A model generated the notes under the pieces. That model was not told the origin of the DNA. It made no database searches and saw nothing but the letters and a program-made list of their open reading frames with translations. A program made the position numbers and the translations under genes. From Acidobacteriota bacterium (GTDB lineage Bacteria; Acidobacteriota; Terriglobia; Acidiferrales; UBA7541), in contig QHZB01000249.1 of NCBI GenBank assembly GCA_003224525.1, positions 1-53,629 on the forward strand: a DNA stretch of 53,629 bases. The letters are read 5' to 3'. This document shows positions 24,851-35,400 of this stretch, piece by piece. Positions within the stretch are counted from its first letter, which is position 1. The number at the start of each line of letters is the position of its first letter.

Positions 24851-24935
24851 AAGTGTTGCATCTAAAGGATTTAGCTTTTCTATACGTTATTTAAAATCAA
24901 CACTTAGGTGGCCTCCTGCAAGTGTTGATTCTAAA
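24851..24935. promoter_or_regulatory. Three 16-bp operator-like repeats upstream of the hisS unit
   Basis: Consensus AAGTGTTGATTCTAAA. Copy 1 is 24851-24866 (14 of 16 match), copy 2 is inverted at 24890-24905 (15 of 16), and copy 3 is 24920-24935. Copies 2 and 3 face each other across 14 bases. The region is A/T-rich and lies 79-163 bases before the first gene of the unit. Confidence 0.65.
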
Positions 24936-24996
24936 TGATCTACATGGGGGCAATTTTTCGAGAGATTTTGCCATGAATCCGCCCTGGCAAGACCGC

Positions 24997-25027
24997 AAAA
25001 AGAAAATGCGGCAACACGGTTGCCGCA
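24997..25027 (-). terminator. Rho-independent terminator (minus strand)
   Basis: GTTGCCGCA... on plus: TGCGGCAAC (25007-25015), ACG, GTTGCCGCA (25019-25027). On the minus strand the stem is followed by a TTTTCTTTTT run. It can end the secA-mrp transcript, though only about 335 bases after the mrp stop codon, beyond the oppositely oriented CWC gene. Confidence 0.65.
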
Positions 25028-25132
25028 CTCCAAAAACAGTCGTTTCCAAAACGCATGATAGTTGAAAAGGCTGAGGCGGTCAAGAAAAAGTTAACGAGAA
25101 AAAGTTAACGGGAAAAGATAGAAGGAGTCGGC

Positions 25133-25357
25133 TTGTCGATCTGGACGGCGCGGCGCAACTGGGTCATCATCCGCTTTATGGAAACCCGCTGCGCACAGTG
25201 CGGAGCCGCGATGACTTGCAAGCCGGAAGGCGGCTGCTGGTGCGCGGAATTGCCGCACGTCCCGATGCCCATTGGTGCGGAAGGATGCCTGTGCCAGAAC
25301 TGTTTGCGCGCCAAGATCGAAGCGCTGCAGAATCCCGGCAAAAGAAAAGAAGCGTGA
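25133..25357 (+). CDS. Cysteine-rich CWC-type protein
   Basis: The 74-residue protein carries CAQCGAAMTC...CWCAELP...CLCQNCL, the arrangement of the cysteine-rich CWC family. About eight Cys could bind one or two metal ions. Function is unknown. TTG 25133 has AAGGAG five bases upstream. ATG 25178, just before the Cys-rich core, is the alternative and would give 59 residues. It is convergent with mrp (four bases apart) and lies inside the region that mrp transcripts cross before their terminator. Confidence 0.7.
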   Translation: MSIWTARRNWVIIRFMETRCAQCGAAMTCKPEGGCWCAELPHVPMPIGAEGCLCQNCLRAKIEALQNPGKRKEA

Positions 25358-25361
25358 AGCT

Positions 25362-26198
25362 TCAGTCGATCTGAACCGCGGGGCCGCCCATGGTGCCCGC
25401 CACTTGCGCCAGACGCGCGACGACGGCGCGGGCGACGGTGTAGAGACTCTTCGCACCTGCGCCATCTTCGCCGAGCGCCGCCACCGGCTTGCCAGTGTCC
25501 CCACCGATGCGAATGCGCGGATCGATTTCAATTTCGCCAAGTACCGGCACGCCGTAAGCCAGCGCGGTTTTCGCTCCTTCACCGTGGCCAAAGATGTCCA
25601 ACGACTTGCCGCAGTGCGGGCAAGCGAACGTGCTCATATTCTCGACCACGCCGAGCACCTCCACGTTCACTTGCCGGAACATTTCGATGGCCTTGCGAAC
25701 ATCAGCAAGCGCCACGGTCGATGGCGTGGTCACCAGCACAGCGCCGGTCACGGCCACCGTTTGGATCAGCGTCAACTGCACATCGCCCGTCCCCGGCGGA
25801 AGATCGATGATTAAGTAATCCAGCTCGCCCCATTCCACGCTGCGCAGGAATTGAGTAATCACGCTGTGCAGCATCGGCCCGCGCCAGATCATGGGCTTGT
25901 CGCCGGGGTTCAGCAGGCCCATGGAAATCATCTTCAGCCCTTGCGATTGCACGGGAATGATGTGCTTATCGCTCGTGGCCTCCGGCTGCTGCGTCGCGCC
26001 CAGCATGATCGGCACGTTCGGCCCGTAAACGTCGGCGTCGAGCAAACCAACTTTGTGACCGAGCTTCGCCAAAGCCAGCGCGAGATTCACCGCGACGGTG
26101 GTCTTGCCGACGCCGCCTTTGCCGCTGGCAACGGCGACGAGGTTCTTTACGCCGGGGATCGGCTGGCGTTCGGGCATTTGCTGTGGTGCTGGAGGCAT
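25362..26198 (-). CDS. mrp: Mrp/ApbC-type iron-sulfur carrier ATPase
   Basis: The 278-residue P-loop protein of the Mrp/NBP35 family has the deviant Walker A GKGGVGKTT at residue 26, the Mrp signature GLLDADVYGPNVP, and DLPPGTGDVQLT. The CxxC CPHCG near residue 196 binds the bridging [4Fe-4S] cluster at the dimer interface. It delivers clusters to apo-proteins. The usual N-terminal DUF59 domain is absent, so this is the short form. It follows secA by 23 bases with AAAGGA before its ATG, hence probably cotranscribed. Confidence 0.93.
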   Translation of the reverse strand: MPPAPQQMPERQPIPGVKNLVAVASGKGGVGKTTVAVNLALALAKLGHKVGLLDADVYGPNVPIMLGATQQPEATSDKHIIPVQSQGLKMISMGLLNPGDKPMIWRGPMLHSVITQFLRSVEWGELDYLIIDLPPGTGDVQLTLIQTVAVTGAVLVTTPSTVALADVRKAIEMFRQVNVEVLGVVENMSTFACPHCGKSLDIFGHGEGAKTALAYGVPVLGEIEIDPRIRIGGDTGKPVAALGEDGAGAKSLYTVARAVVARLAQVAGTMGGPAVQID

Positions 26199-26221
26199 TT
26201 AGTTTCCTTTTCTCGGTTGCA

Positions 26222-29197
26222 TCATGCGTTGGCGCCGTGGCATTTCTTGTATTTTTTTCCCGACCCGCAGGGGCAAGGATCGTTGCGGCCTACTTTCGCG
26301 CCAACCTTCACGGGCTTGGGTGCTTCAGCCTGCGCGGGGCCCGTCTGATACTGCAAATCTTTTTGCTGGCGCTGCTGGCGGCGCTCGATTTCACGCGCCA
26401 CGGCGGGCAAATGCTGTGGCTCGCCGGCCCGCGCTGCGGCGCTTGCGGCAACGGCATCAGCGCGCGGGCGCGTTGGCTGCGGCGGAGACGAAGGTTGCGG
26501 CGCACCCGGAGGCGGTTGCTCGCCCTGCTGCATCTGAATGTGAAAGAGATAGCGGATCGTTTCATTATCGATGCGCGCCATCATGTCTTCGAAAAGCGTG
26601 AAGGCCTCTTTCTTGAACTCGACGATGGGGTCTTTTTGCGCGTAGCCGCGCAGCCCGATGCCTTCTTTCAAATGGTCCAGCGAGAGCAGGTGGTCTTTCC
26701 ACTGCGAATCGACCACGTCGAGGATAATGCGGCGCTCGAGCCAGCGCATCAGGTCCGCGCCGAACTGCTTTTCTTTTTCCTCGTAGCGCTTGGTGACGGC
26801 TTCGGCCGCGGCGTCGGCAAGCTGGTCGTGGCTCAGGGCGCCGGGATCGGCCCCTGCAGCTTTCATGTCAATACCGAACTGCGCGTTGCTCTCCGCGAGG
26901 AACTGCGTGGTGTTCCATTGATCGGGATGCTGCTCGCGCGGACAGAACGTCTCGGCGAGTTCGCGCACGACGTCTTCGGCGATGCCGAGCACGTAATCAC
27001 GCTGGTCCTTGCCTTCCAGCGCGGAGCGGCGAATCGCGTAAATTGTTTCGCGCTGCTTGTTCATCACGTCGTCGTATTCGAGCAAGTGTTTGCGCGCGTC
27101 GAAGTTCTGCGCTTCGACGGTTTTTTGCGCGTTCTCGATGCGCCGCGAAATCAATCCGGACTCGATGGGCACGCCCTCGGTCATGCCCAGGCGGAACATC
27201 AGCGCCTTCACGCGTTCGCCGCCGAAGATGCGCATCAGGTCGTCCTCGAGTGAAAGGAAAAAACGCGAGGAGCCGGGGTCACCTTGGCGTCCCGCGCGGC
27301 CACGCAACTGGTTATCGATGCGCCGCGCCTCATGGCGTTCCGTGCCCAGGATGTGCAGTCCGCCCAGCGCGACGACTTCGTCGTGTTCGGCTTTGCACTG
27401 CCCGGCGAACTGCTCGTACACCGGCTTCCACTGGTCGGCCGGCACTTGAAAAATCTTGCCTTCGTGCTGGAAGAGCACCATCGTGACCGCGGGCTGAGCG
27501 CCGTTGCCGCCCGCGGGATCTGCGCCGATGACCGCTGGAGCCGCCGCATAGGGCATGGCCAGCTTATTTTTCAGAAAATGGTCGCGTGTCATTTGCTCGG
27601 GGTTGCCGCCGAGAAGAATGTCCGTGCCGCGGCCGGCCATGTTGGTCGCGACGGTGACCGCGCCTTTGCGCCCGGCCTGCGCCACAACGCGGGACTCGCG
27701 CTCGTGTTGCTTGGCGTTCAGCACCTGATGCGGGACGCCGCCTTTTTTCAGCAATTCCGCGATGGCCTCGGACTTTTCAATGGAGATCGTGCCCACCAGC
27801 ACGGGCTGGCCGCGTTGGTGATATTGGCGGATGCCGTTGGCGAGCGAGTTGTCTTCCTGCATGATGCCGTTCACCACGGCTTCAAACTTTTCTTTTTCCG
27901 TGCGGTAAACAACGTCCGGAGATTCAATGCGGATCAAATGGCGGTTCGTCGGAATGACCGTGACGTCCAAATTGTAAATCTTGCCGAACTCCGCCGCTTC
28001 CGTTTCCGCCGTACCGGTCATGCCCGAGAGTTTCTTGTACATGCGGAAATAATTCTGAAAGGTAATCGTCGCGAGCGTCTGGTTTTCGCGCTCGATCTTC
28101 ACGCCTTCCTTAGCCTCCACGGCCTGGTGCAAACCGTCGGACCAGCGGCGGCCGGGCATCTGGCGGCCGGTGAATTCATCGACGATGATGACTTCACCGT
28201 CTTTTACGACGTAATCCACGTCGTTCTTGTAAAGCGTGTGAGCCCGCAGCGCCTGGTAGACGTGGTGCATGATATCGATGTTCGCCGGATCGGACATGTT
28301 GGTAAGGGATAGAAGGCGTTCGCACTTGGCAAACCCTTCTTCGGTGAGCGTCGCGGTGCGGTGCTTTTCGTCGAGCGTGTAGTCGATGTCCTGAATCAAC
28401 TTGGGGATGATTTTGTCGATCTTGGCGTATTTGTCGGTGGACTCTTCCGACGGCCCGGAAATGATCAGCGGGGTGCGCGCCTCATCGATTAGGATGGAGT
28501 CGACTTCGTCGACGATGGCGAACTGGTGTCCGCGCTGCACGCATTGCGCGAGGTCGTACTTCATATTGTCGCGCAGGTAATCGAAGCCGAATTCGTTGTT
28601 GGTGCCGTAAGTGATGTCCGCGCCATACGCCGCGCGGCGCTGGTCGTCATCGAGGTCGTGCACGATCACGCCAACGCTCAATCCCAGCGCGCGGTAGAGT
28701 GGACTCATCCATTCCGCGTCGCGGCGCGCTAGGTAATCGTTCACGGTAACGATGTGAACGCCGCGCCCGGCCAGCGCATTCAAAACCGCAGGCAGCGTCG
28801 CGACGAGCGTCTTGCCTTCGCCCGTCTTCATTTCCGAGATCTTGCCTTCGTGCAGGACGATGCCGCCGATGAGCTGCACGTCGAAATGCCGCATGTTCAG
28901 GAAGCGGCGGCCGGCTTCGCGGACCAAGGCGAATGCCGGCACGATCGCCTGCTCCAGCGCCTTCTGCAACTGCTCTTTGTAGGCAGGCTCTGCGGGATCG
29001 GCATCCTTCAACTGCTCCTGCACCTGGGCGCGGAGCTCCGCAAAACGCGTTTTGAGGCCTTCATCGTTGAGCGACTGCACCTCGGGTTCTAGCCCGTTGA
29101 TGGCCGCGATGATGGGCCGCAATTTCTTGATGTCGCGCTCGTGTTTGGTGCCGATAAACCGAGCGACAAGCTTGTCGATGAACTTGGCTAGATCCAT
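26222..29197 (-). CDS. secA: Protein translocase ATPase SecA
   Basis: The 991-residue motor drives proteins through SecYEG. NBD1 has Walker A MKTGEGKT and a Walker B segment, the preprotein cross-linking domain spans about 230-370, and NBD2 contains [12 protein letters not shown]. The helical scaffold and wing follow. The C-terminus ends with the zinc-binding SecB/lipid tail [19 protein letters not shown]. An insertion of about 60 residues in NBD2 after GGNPEQM ([15 protein letters not shown]...) is longer than in E. coli, but similar inserts occur in other phyla. The start is ATG 29197. Confidence 0.97.
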   Translation of the reverse strand: MDLAKFIDKLVARFIGTKHERDIKKLRPIIAAINGLEPEVQSLNDEGLKTRFAELRAQVQEQLKDADPAEPAYKEQLQKALEQAIVPAFALVREAGRRFLNMRHFDVQLIGGIVLHEGKISEMKTGEGKTLVATLPAVLNALAGRGVHIVTVNDYLARRDAEWMSPLYRALGLSVGVIVHDLDDDQRRAAYGADITYGTNNEFGFDYLRDNMKYDLAQCVQRGHQFAIVDEVDSILIDEARTPLIISGPSEESTDKYAKIDKIIPKLIQDIDYTLDEKHRTATLTEEGFAKCERLLSLTNMSDPANIDIMHHVYQALRAHTLYKNDVDYVVKDGEVIIVDEFTGRQMPGRRWSDGLHQAVEAKEGVKIERENQTLATITFQNYFRMYKKLSGMTGTAETEAAEFGKIYNLDVTVIPTNRHLIRIESPDVVYRTEKEKFEAVVNGIMQEDNSLANGIRQYHQRGQPVLVGTISIEKSEAIAELLKKGGVPHQVLNAKQHERESRVVAQAGRKGAVTVATNMAGRGTDILLGGNPEQMTRDHFLKNKLAMPYAAAPAVIGADPAGGNGAQPAVTMVLFQHEGKIFQVPADQWKPVYEQFAGQCKAEHDEVVALGGLHILGTERHEARRIDNQLRGRAGRQGDPGSSRFFLSLEDDLMRIFGGERVKALMFRLGMTEGVPIESGLISRRIENAQKTVEAQNFDARKHLLEYDDVMNKQRETIYAIRRSALEGKDQRDYVLGIAEDVVRELAETFCPREQHPDQWNTTQFLAESNAQFGIDMKAAGADPGALSHDQLADAAAEAVTKRYEEKEKQFGADLMRWLERRIILDVVDSQWKDHLLSLDHLKEGIGLRGYAQKDPIVEFKKEAFTLFEDMMARIDNETIRYLFHIQMQQGEQPPPGAPQPSSPPQPTRPRADAVAASAAARAGEPQHLPAVAREIERRQQRQQKDLQYQTGPAQAEAPKPVKVGAKVGRNDPCPCGSGKKYKKCHGANA

Positions 29198-29368
29198 GAG
29201 GGGTGTAGCCGTCTCCTGACGGTTCTCTGCGTGCTCGCTTGCACGGGGCAGTACAATGCCGCGAGTGCAAACATCTCATTCTAACTGGTTGGGTGCGCCA
29301 GCGCCAAGAAACACGACGTGGGCTCTCGCCGAACAGGGACATCGCGAACTGTGCGGCGGAATGGGGCT

Positions 29369-32281
29369 TTACTTGGAACCAGCGACGCCAGCGGGCACCG
29401 GAACGCCGTCGCTTTCGGCGGCGCTGTGATTGCTAGAATTGTTGGAGAGGTTTCCGGCCAGCATGCGCCGGTACTTGCTGCGCTCGTCGAGGTTCATGTC
29501 TACGATCTCGAAGGCCATGTCTTGAGCGCGGGAGTCGCGCATGAGGGCCGTAGCCTGTAAGTTCCTCATGCCAATTTGCAATCTCAATTGTACCTGCGTC
29601 CCGGGCGTCAGGTGCCGGCTGAGGGTCGCAACGCCTCCGGTCAGGCTGGCGGTTTTGATCTCCATGGAACAACTTTCTTTGAGGTTCGTGCACACCGCCC
29701 TGACCGACTTCCGCAGCCGGACGCGCGCGTGCCGGCGCTGCCGCACAAATTTCGACGTGACTGGAATCTCCAGCGGTGCGAGCGTGAGGTCTTCCTTGTC
29801 AATTCCGCTCTTGGGCAGATAATCGCGAACCCAGTCCGGATCGAGTTTCTCGAGCGCCTGCAGCGCAGCGATGCGCAGTTCCTGCGGCTGGACCCAGCCA
29901 AACACTTTCTTGGCCTCGAGGAGGCGCTTTAAGGTGCTGCCCGATTCTGGCGCCTGAATTCTCCCCAGTGCTTCGATGGCCTTGACACGCAGATACGGTC
30001 CGCCACCGGGGGGCAAGTCGCCGTCGGCGAGGGTCAGCAGTTTGCCGAGCGCCTCGCGATCCGAGGTGACGCCGATCTCGTCGATCACCAGCGGCGTCAC
30101 CAGCGGATCCACGTGATCGATCAGCTCGAGCAGGATGTGGCACCTTCTGGCCGCTCCACTGGCGGAAATCTGCCGCACGATACGGTCTTGCGATGTCCGT
30201 GGAAATTCTTTCATTCGGCCCGGCAGATATACCATGACCGATTCCGGATCGAGCCTGCTCAGCAGCCCGGCCATCTCCACGGCCTCGGCCACCGGCCCGC
30301 CGCGCACCGTGCTGCGGAGATACTGAACGGCCTCTTCGCCCAGATCGCCCGCCAAATTCGCCACATGTTCGGAATCCTCACGCAGACTGCAACGATTGAA
30401 ACGCGCCGAGAGCTGCTCCATGGTCGTTTGCGGCATTAGTTTGAGAACATTGGTCAGCCCCGCAGCCACCTGGCGCGCCTTCAGCGCCTCCTCGACAAAC
30501 TCCGGCACGCGCTCCTCGATTCCCATTTTTGATCGCAGGCTGCGCGCGATTCCCGGCCGCTGCGACTCGACGCAGGCGACGAGATCGAGTGCCTGCTCCA
30601 TCGCCGGAAAATAGCGGCTGGTGGCCGCTTCCTGGCTCAGCCGTACGAAGGCCGCGCTCACCAACCCTTGGAGTTCCGAGTCCTGCTCCACGCTGAGCTG
30701 CAAACCAAGGTGCCGCAGGGCTTCGCTGAGCAACCTCGGATCGGCCTTGGCATACAGTTCGGCCATCTCGGAGAGTCCCACCGCGGTTTTCTTCCGCGCC
30801 TCGGCCTCTTCGCTGTCCGCGCAAGCTGCATAATTCTGAAGAATGCTGATGGCCTCGGCGATGTTGCCTTGCTCGATCAGTCCGCCCACATAGGAGTGCA
30901 CGTTGCGCGGCGGAATACACCACGCCTCTCCTGATAGGAGGACGGCGCGTTTGCCGCTTTCCGGCACCGCCGCCCAGAACTGCCGGTCGAGAATCTCGCG
31001 GTGCGATTGCACGAGCATCCCGGCTTCGCTCATCTTGTCTTCATGAGCGCCGAGAATCTTTCGCAGGTTCTCGATTTCTTGGTTCATGCGGTCGAGCATC
31101 TGGCGAACGGCGTTGACTTTGACTTCGCCGCGTTCAAACCGCTCCAGCGCGAAACGGATCGCCAGGTGTTCGGCGAGCTGCACGATCACCGACTCGTCCG
31201 GCTTGGCGTTGGGCGCTTGCGCCGCCAGGCTTGCGAGTGCTTGCTTCAACATGTCTTGCGCGCGGCCCGGCAATTGCGACACCTGCTCCTGGAACACACC
31301 CGCCGCAGCCACTCCACCTTGCCCCGTGCCGACGTGCCCAAAACTAGTCAGGGCGCTGAGAATTCCGAAGATCTCATCTTCGCTCGGCTCACCGTGCCCG
31401 CCGGTTCCGCTACCTCTTCCCGCACCAAGCCCAGCACCAAGCCCGGCACCGAGCCCAGCACCGATCGCCCCAAGAGAGCCAACTCCGGCACTGGACGCTG
31501 GCCCAGAAACGGGACCCACACCGCTACCGCCTGCAGTCCAAAAACCTGTACCCGGCCCAGTCCCAGTGCTTGTCCCACCGTCGGCCGCTCCTCCTCCATA
31601 ACCTGAGCCGCCTCCCGCGAGTCCGGCCGCACCAGAATCTCCCGCCCCCGCAGCTCCTCCGGCGGGCATTGGTCCCCCCGGGCCCGGTCCAGAAACTCCA
31701 CCGCTTTTCGAACCCTGCGCCGCGGCAATCAATTCGAGCAGCTTCTGGGGATCGTTCAACCACTGTCTGAATTCTTCTTGGTCGCCGCCAAGCGATGCGG
31801 CGGCAATCTGCGCGGCCATGCTCGCGTCTTTCAGCCGCGCATCGGTGGCCACGAAGTAAATCTCATTGATGTGGATTCCCTGCGCGCCCGCGAGAGCGGC
31901 TTTCAATTGCAGGGCAAGCTCGGCGGGTTTGGCTCTGCCGGTGGGAAAAGCGCGCACGAATCGGCCAATCTCTTCTTCCGTGACTGAAGGGAAAAACTGG
32001 ACGCTGGCCAGACCCGCCGCCGAAAGCAACTGCGCAAATTGCTTTTCAGCGGGTGAGCCTTCCAGGGGCACACCATCGAGCAGGAGCTGGGAATTTGTCG
32101 CTCCGAGCAATAGCCCCGAGTCCGTTCCCATAGGAATGGCGGTGCGCAGCTCCTGCCAGGCGGTCTGGAGCTGTTCGATGGTCCGGACATGCTCGTACCC
32201 GTACAGTCGGGCAAACTTCAAGAGTATGTTGAGACTTCTTACGAAGGCGCGTCCGGCCGCTTTTTTGGGGTCTGCTTTCAT
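29369..32281 (-). CDS. Large helical-repeat protein with degenerate PilZ-like C-terminus (copy 1)
   Basis: The 970-residue protein is not in a named family that I recognise. A conserved-looking N-terminal domain (1-185: AFVRSLNILLKFARLYGYEH...LLLDGVPL...RFVRAFP) is followed by a Gly/Ala-rich, very flexible linker (about 195-300). Then comes a long helical region with HEAT-like repeats (about 320-840) and a C-terminal beta domain. That domain has RRHAR, the RxxxR part of the PilZ c-di-GMP site. The second motif reads TASLTGG where D/NxSxxG is expected, so binding may be lost. No signal peptide. The next gene upstream on the same strand is a full-length paralogue. Confidence 0.8.
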   Translation of the reverse strand: MKADPKKAAGRAFVRSLNILLKFARLYGYEHVRTIEQLQTAWQELRTAIPMGTDSGLLLGATNSQLLLDGVPLEGSPAEKQFAQLLSAAGLASVQFFPSVTEEEIGRFVRAFPTGRAKPAELALQLKAALAGAQGIHINEIYFVATDARLKDASMAAQIAAASLGGDQEEFRQWLNDPQKLLELIAAAQGSKSGGVSGPGPGGPMPAGGAAGAGDSGAAGLAGGGSGYGGGAADGGTSTGTGPGTGFWTAGGSGVGPVSGPASSAGVGSLGAIGAGLGAGLGAGLGAGRGSGTGGHGEPSEDEIFGILSALTSFGHVGTGQGGVAAAGVFQEQVSQLPGRAQDMLKQALASLAAQAPNAKPDESVIVQLAEHLAIRFALERFERGEVKVNAVRQMLDRMNQEIENLRKILGAHEDKMSEAGMLVQSHREILDRQFWAAVPESGKRAVLLSGEAWCIPPRNVHSYVGGLIEQGNIAEAISILQNYAACADSEEAEARKKTAVGLSEMAELYAKADPRLLSEALRHLGLQLSVEQDSELQGLVSAAFVRLSQEAATSRYFPAMEQALDLVACVESQRPGIARSLRSKMGIEERVPEFVEEALKARQVAAGLTNVLKLMPQTTMEQLSARFNRCSLREDSEHVANLAGDLGEEAVQYLRSTVRGGPVAEAVEMAGLLSRLDPESVMVYLPGRMKEFPRTSQDRIVRQISASGAARRCHILLELIDHVDPLVTPLVIDEIGVTSDREALGKLLTLADGDLPPGGGPYLRVKAIEALGRIQAPESGSTLKRLLEAKKVFGWVQPQELRIAALQALEKLDPDWVRDYLPKSGIDKEDLTLAPLEIPVTSKFVRQRRHARVRLRKSVRAVCTNLKESCSMEIKTASLTGGVATLSRHLTPGTQVQLRLQIGMRNLQATALMRDSRAQDMAFEIVDMNLDERSKYRRMLAGNLSNNSSNHSAAESDGVPVPAGVAGSK

Positions 32282-32495
32282 CCTGAGCCGCGTGGGACCT
32301 CAATAGAACGTCCTCTCTAGTACCGTAGGGTCAGGCGCTGTCCGCCGCAATGGTACAGCAGTCCCATGTGTCCGGGAGGTCAAGCCACCATGAGGGCGGC
32401 CAGGCCCTGACCAAACGGACGGGTGACCGGAGGGAGAGGACAGGTAGGAAGGGGATGTTCCCGTCGTGAAAAAATCGAATCGCGCCGGATCTAGG

Positions 32496-35400
32496 CTAGC
32501 TCTTCGAGATGGCCACGCGCCCGCGGCGCCGCGTGCGATTGGTGACTTGCGCAACCATCGGCAGCCCACCCAGCTCCAGCAATAATTTCCGCAAGCGGTA
32601 ACGTTCATCCAGATCCATGTCCACGAATTCGAAAGCCATCGCCTGAGGCCGCGCTCCGCGGACAATGGCCTGCGCCTTGATGTTGCGCACGCCCAGCGAG
32701 AATTTCAGCGACAACAACGAGCCCGGAGCCAGATGGCGTTCCCCGGAACCAATTCCGCCCCCCAGGTTTAGCTCCGGAATGGACAGTTTGAAGTTTTCCC
32801 GCAAATTCGTTGTCGCCGCAATGAGGTTGCGCGAAAGCTTCAAGCGTGCGTAGCGCCGCTGTCGGATCACGGAAGCATTGGGATCGGGATCCGTGGGTTC
32901 GAGCGTCAATTCCTTGCGGTCAATTCCGCTGGCGGCAACCTTTTCCATACCCACTGCCTGATCGACGCGCAGTAACGCCTGCGCTGCAGCGATTCTCAAT
33001 TCGTTTGGGTACACCCAGCGCCAAACTTGCCGGGTTTCCAAAATATGCTGTAACAGCGCGCCGGACGCAGAAGCGCGCAATCGGCCGAGCGCCTCAACCG
33101 CTTTCACCCTCGTAAAGGGAGGCGTCTCGTCGTTCTGCATCAGTTCGATCAGTCGCGGAATGCAGATGGCTTGCCCGCTCATCCCCATTTCGTCGATGGC
33201 CAGCGGGCGAATCAGCACATCGAGCGAATCGTAGAGGGCCGTGAGCAACCGCGCCCGCTCCTCAGGTGGCGCTGCGGAAAGCTGCCGGACGGCCCGGTCA
33301 TGCGAAGAACGCGGCCACTGCGAAAGCCGCGCCGGCAGAATCTTCTCCACGTTCTCCGGGGATAGCTGACTCACCAAGCCGATGGTTTCGGCGGATTCGT
33401 TAGCGGGAGCGGTCTGCAGCGTTTCGAGGAGTCGTTGCGTGGCATCTTCTCCCAGGTTGCGGACAATCATGGTTAGCAGATCGCAATCCTCTCGGAATCC
33501 GCAGTGTCCGAATCGATTCGTTATATAGTGGATCGTGGCCTTGGGCATCAGGCTGAGGATATCCATCATTCCGTCCGCGATCTGGCCGCTGCGCATCGCT
33601 TCTTCGATGAATTCCGGCAGTCGTTCTTCCGCTCCGATCCGTGGCCGCAGGCTCTGCGTCGATCCCGGCCTCTGCGCCTCCACGTTATCGAGCGACGAGA
33701 GTGCTTGCTGCATCGCCGGGTAGCAGCGCTTGGAGGCCGCTTCCTGGCTCAATCTCACAAATGCGGCGCTCACTAGCGTTTGCAATTCCGGCTCACGTTC
33801 GATGGCCAACTGATTACCCAGGCGGCGAATCGCCTCCATCAAAGCGCTTCCGTCTCCGCTGCCGTACAGTTCCCCCAAATCCGAGAGTCCGATCGCCGTG
33901 GTTCGCCGTGCTTCCGGCGCTTCCAGCCCGACGCAGGAAGCGTATTTCATCAGGATCTCGTTGACAGTCTTGAGTTCCCCACGCCGCAGCATGTCTTCCA
34001 GGAAGGCGCGCACGTTGCGCGGCGGCACGCACCACGCTTCGTCCGACGTCAGCACCTCTTTCTTGTTCTCCTCCGGTACCTGCTCCCAGAATTCCTGGTC
34101 CAGTAACTCCGTATACGACTGCACGGAGAGCCCCGCCTGCGCCATCATGTCTTCCTGGGTGGAAAGGATCTTGCGCAGCGCTTCAATTTCCGTATTCATG
34201 CGGTCGAGCAGTTGTTTTACAGCGTTGACGCGCAGTTCGCCTTTTTCGTAACTGTCCAGCGCGAAGCGGATCGCCACGTGTTCCGCCAGTTTGAGCAGCA
34301 TTGGCTTGTCTGGCTTGGCATCGGGGGCCTGCGCCGCGAGTCCTGCCAAGGCCTGCTGCAGCGTGTACTGCGCACGCACCGGCATGGCGCTCAGGCGCGA
34401 TTGGAACGTTGGCACGTCCATGCGGTGTTCAGAATCTTTCCGCGATTTGCCCAGTTGCGCGAACAATCCCAGCATCGAACGAACGTCTTCTTCCTCGACA
34501 CTGAATCCGCCGCCTGTTCCCGCGCCCGTACCAGCTCCCGGTAGACTGGCAACTCCCGCAGTCGAGCCACCTCGCAACAGGGCCGAGGCGGTCAGCCATT
34601 TTCCGGGCCCGGCACTTTCAGTTCCCCCGGCCGTTCCGCCGCCGGTTCCGGTCCCTCCGCCGCCACCGCCGACCCCACCACCCCCGCCGCCACCGACTCC
34701 ACTGCCATCACCAACTCCACCACCACCGCCGCCACCTGCACCCGTTCCCCCACCAACTCCACGGCCCCCCGTGCCACCGGATTCCCACAAACCGGAACCG
34801 CCACCCGCCCCACTTCCAGGCGCGCCACGGCCTCCGCTCCCGGTCCCGCCGCCTGATCCTCCACCACCGCCCAGGCCGAATCCCGGGCCTGGGGTGCCGG
34901 AGCCGTGCCCCGGCCCGCCCATCCCGCCGCCGCCACCGCCGGTGGCGCGCATACTCTCCGCAGCCAGTATCATCTGCAGCATCTTGTTCGGGTCTTCGAA
35001 AAAGTCTTTGAACTTGTCGCCCGCCGCTCCGAGTACCTTCTGCGTAAGTTGTGCTGCAACCTTGATGCCCGCCACTGAAGCGTCTTCCGCAACGTAGCGG
35101 ATTTCATTCACCTTGATGCTGGTATCTCCCGCCAGCGCGGTTTTCAATTGTTCGGCGAGGGAAGAGGGTTTGGCGTTTCCGCTGGGGAAGGCGCGCACAA
35201 ATCGCGCGAATTGCGGCTGCGTGAGAGTCGGGGAAAAATGAATGCTCGCGATTCCCGAGGATATCAATAGCTGCGCGAAGCTTCGTTCGCCGGCGGCCGA
35301 ACCGAGTGGCACGCCGTCCAGCAGAATCTGGGTTCCCGACGCTCCTAGGAGCACTCCGCCGCCGCTGCTGTCATCCAGCGCACCGCGCAGTTCTTGCCAC

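Noticed and set aside
34280-35100. Proline-rich plus-strand ORF opposite the Gly-rich linker
   Set aside because: Pro-rich frames arise automatically opposite GGN-rich coding sequence.
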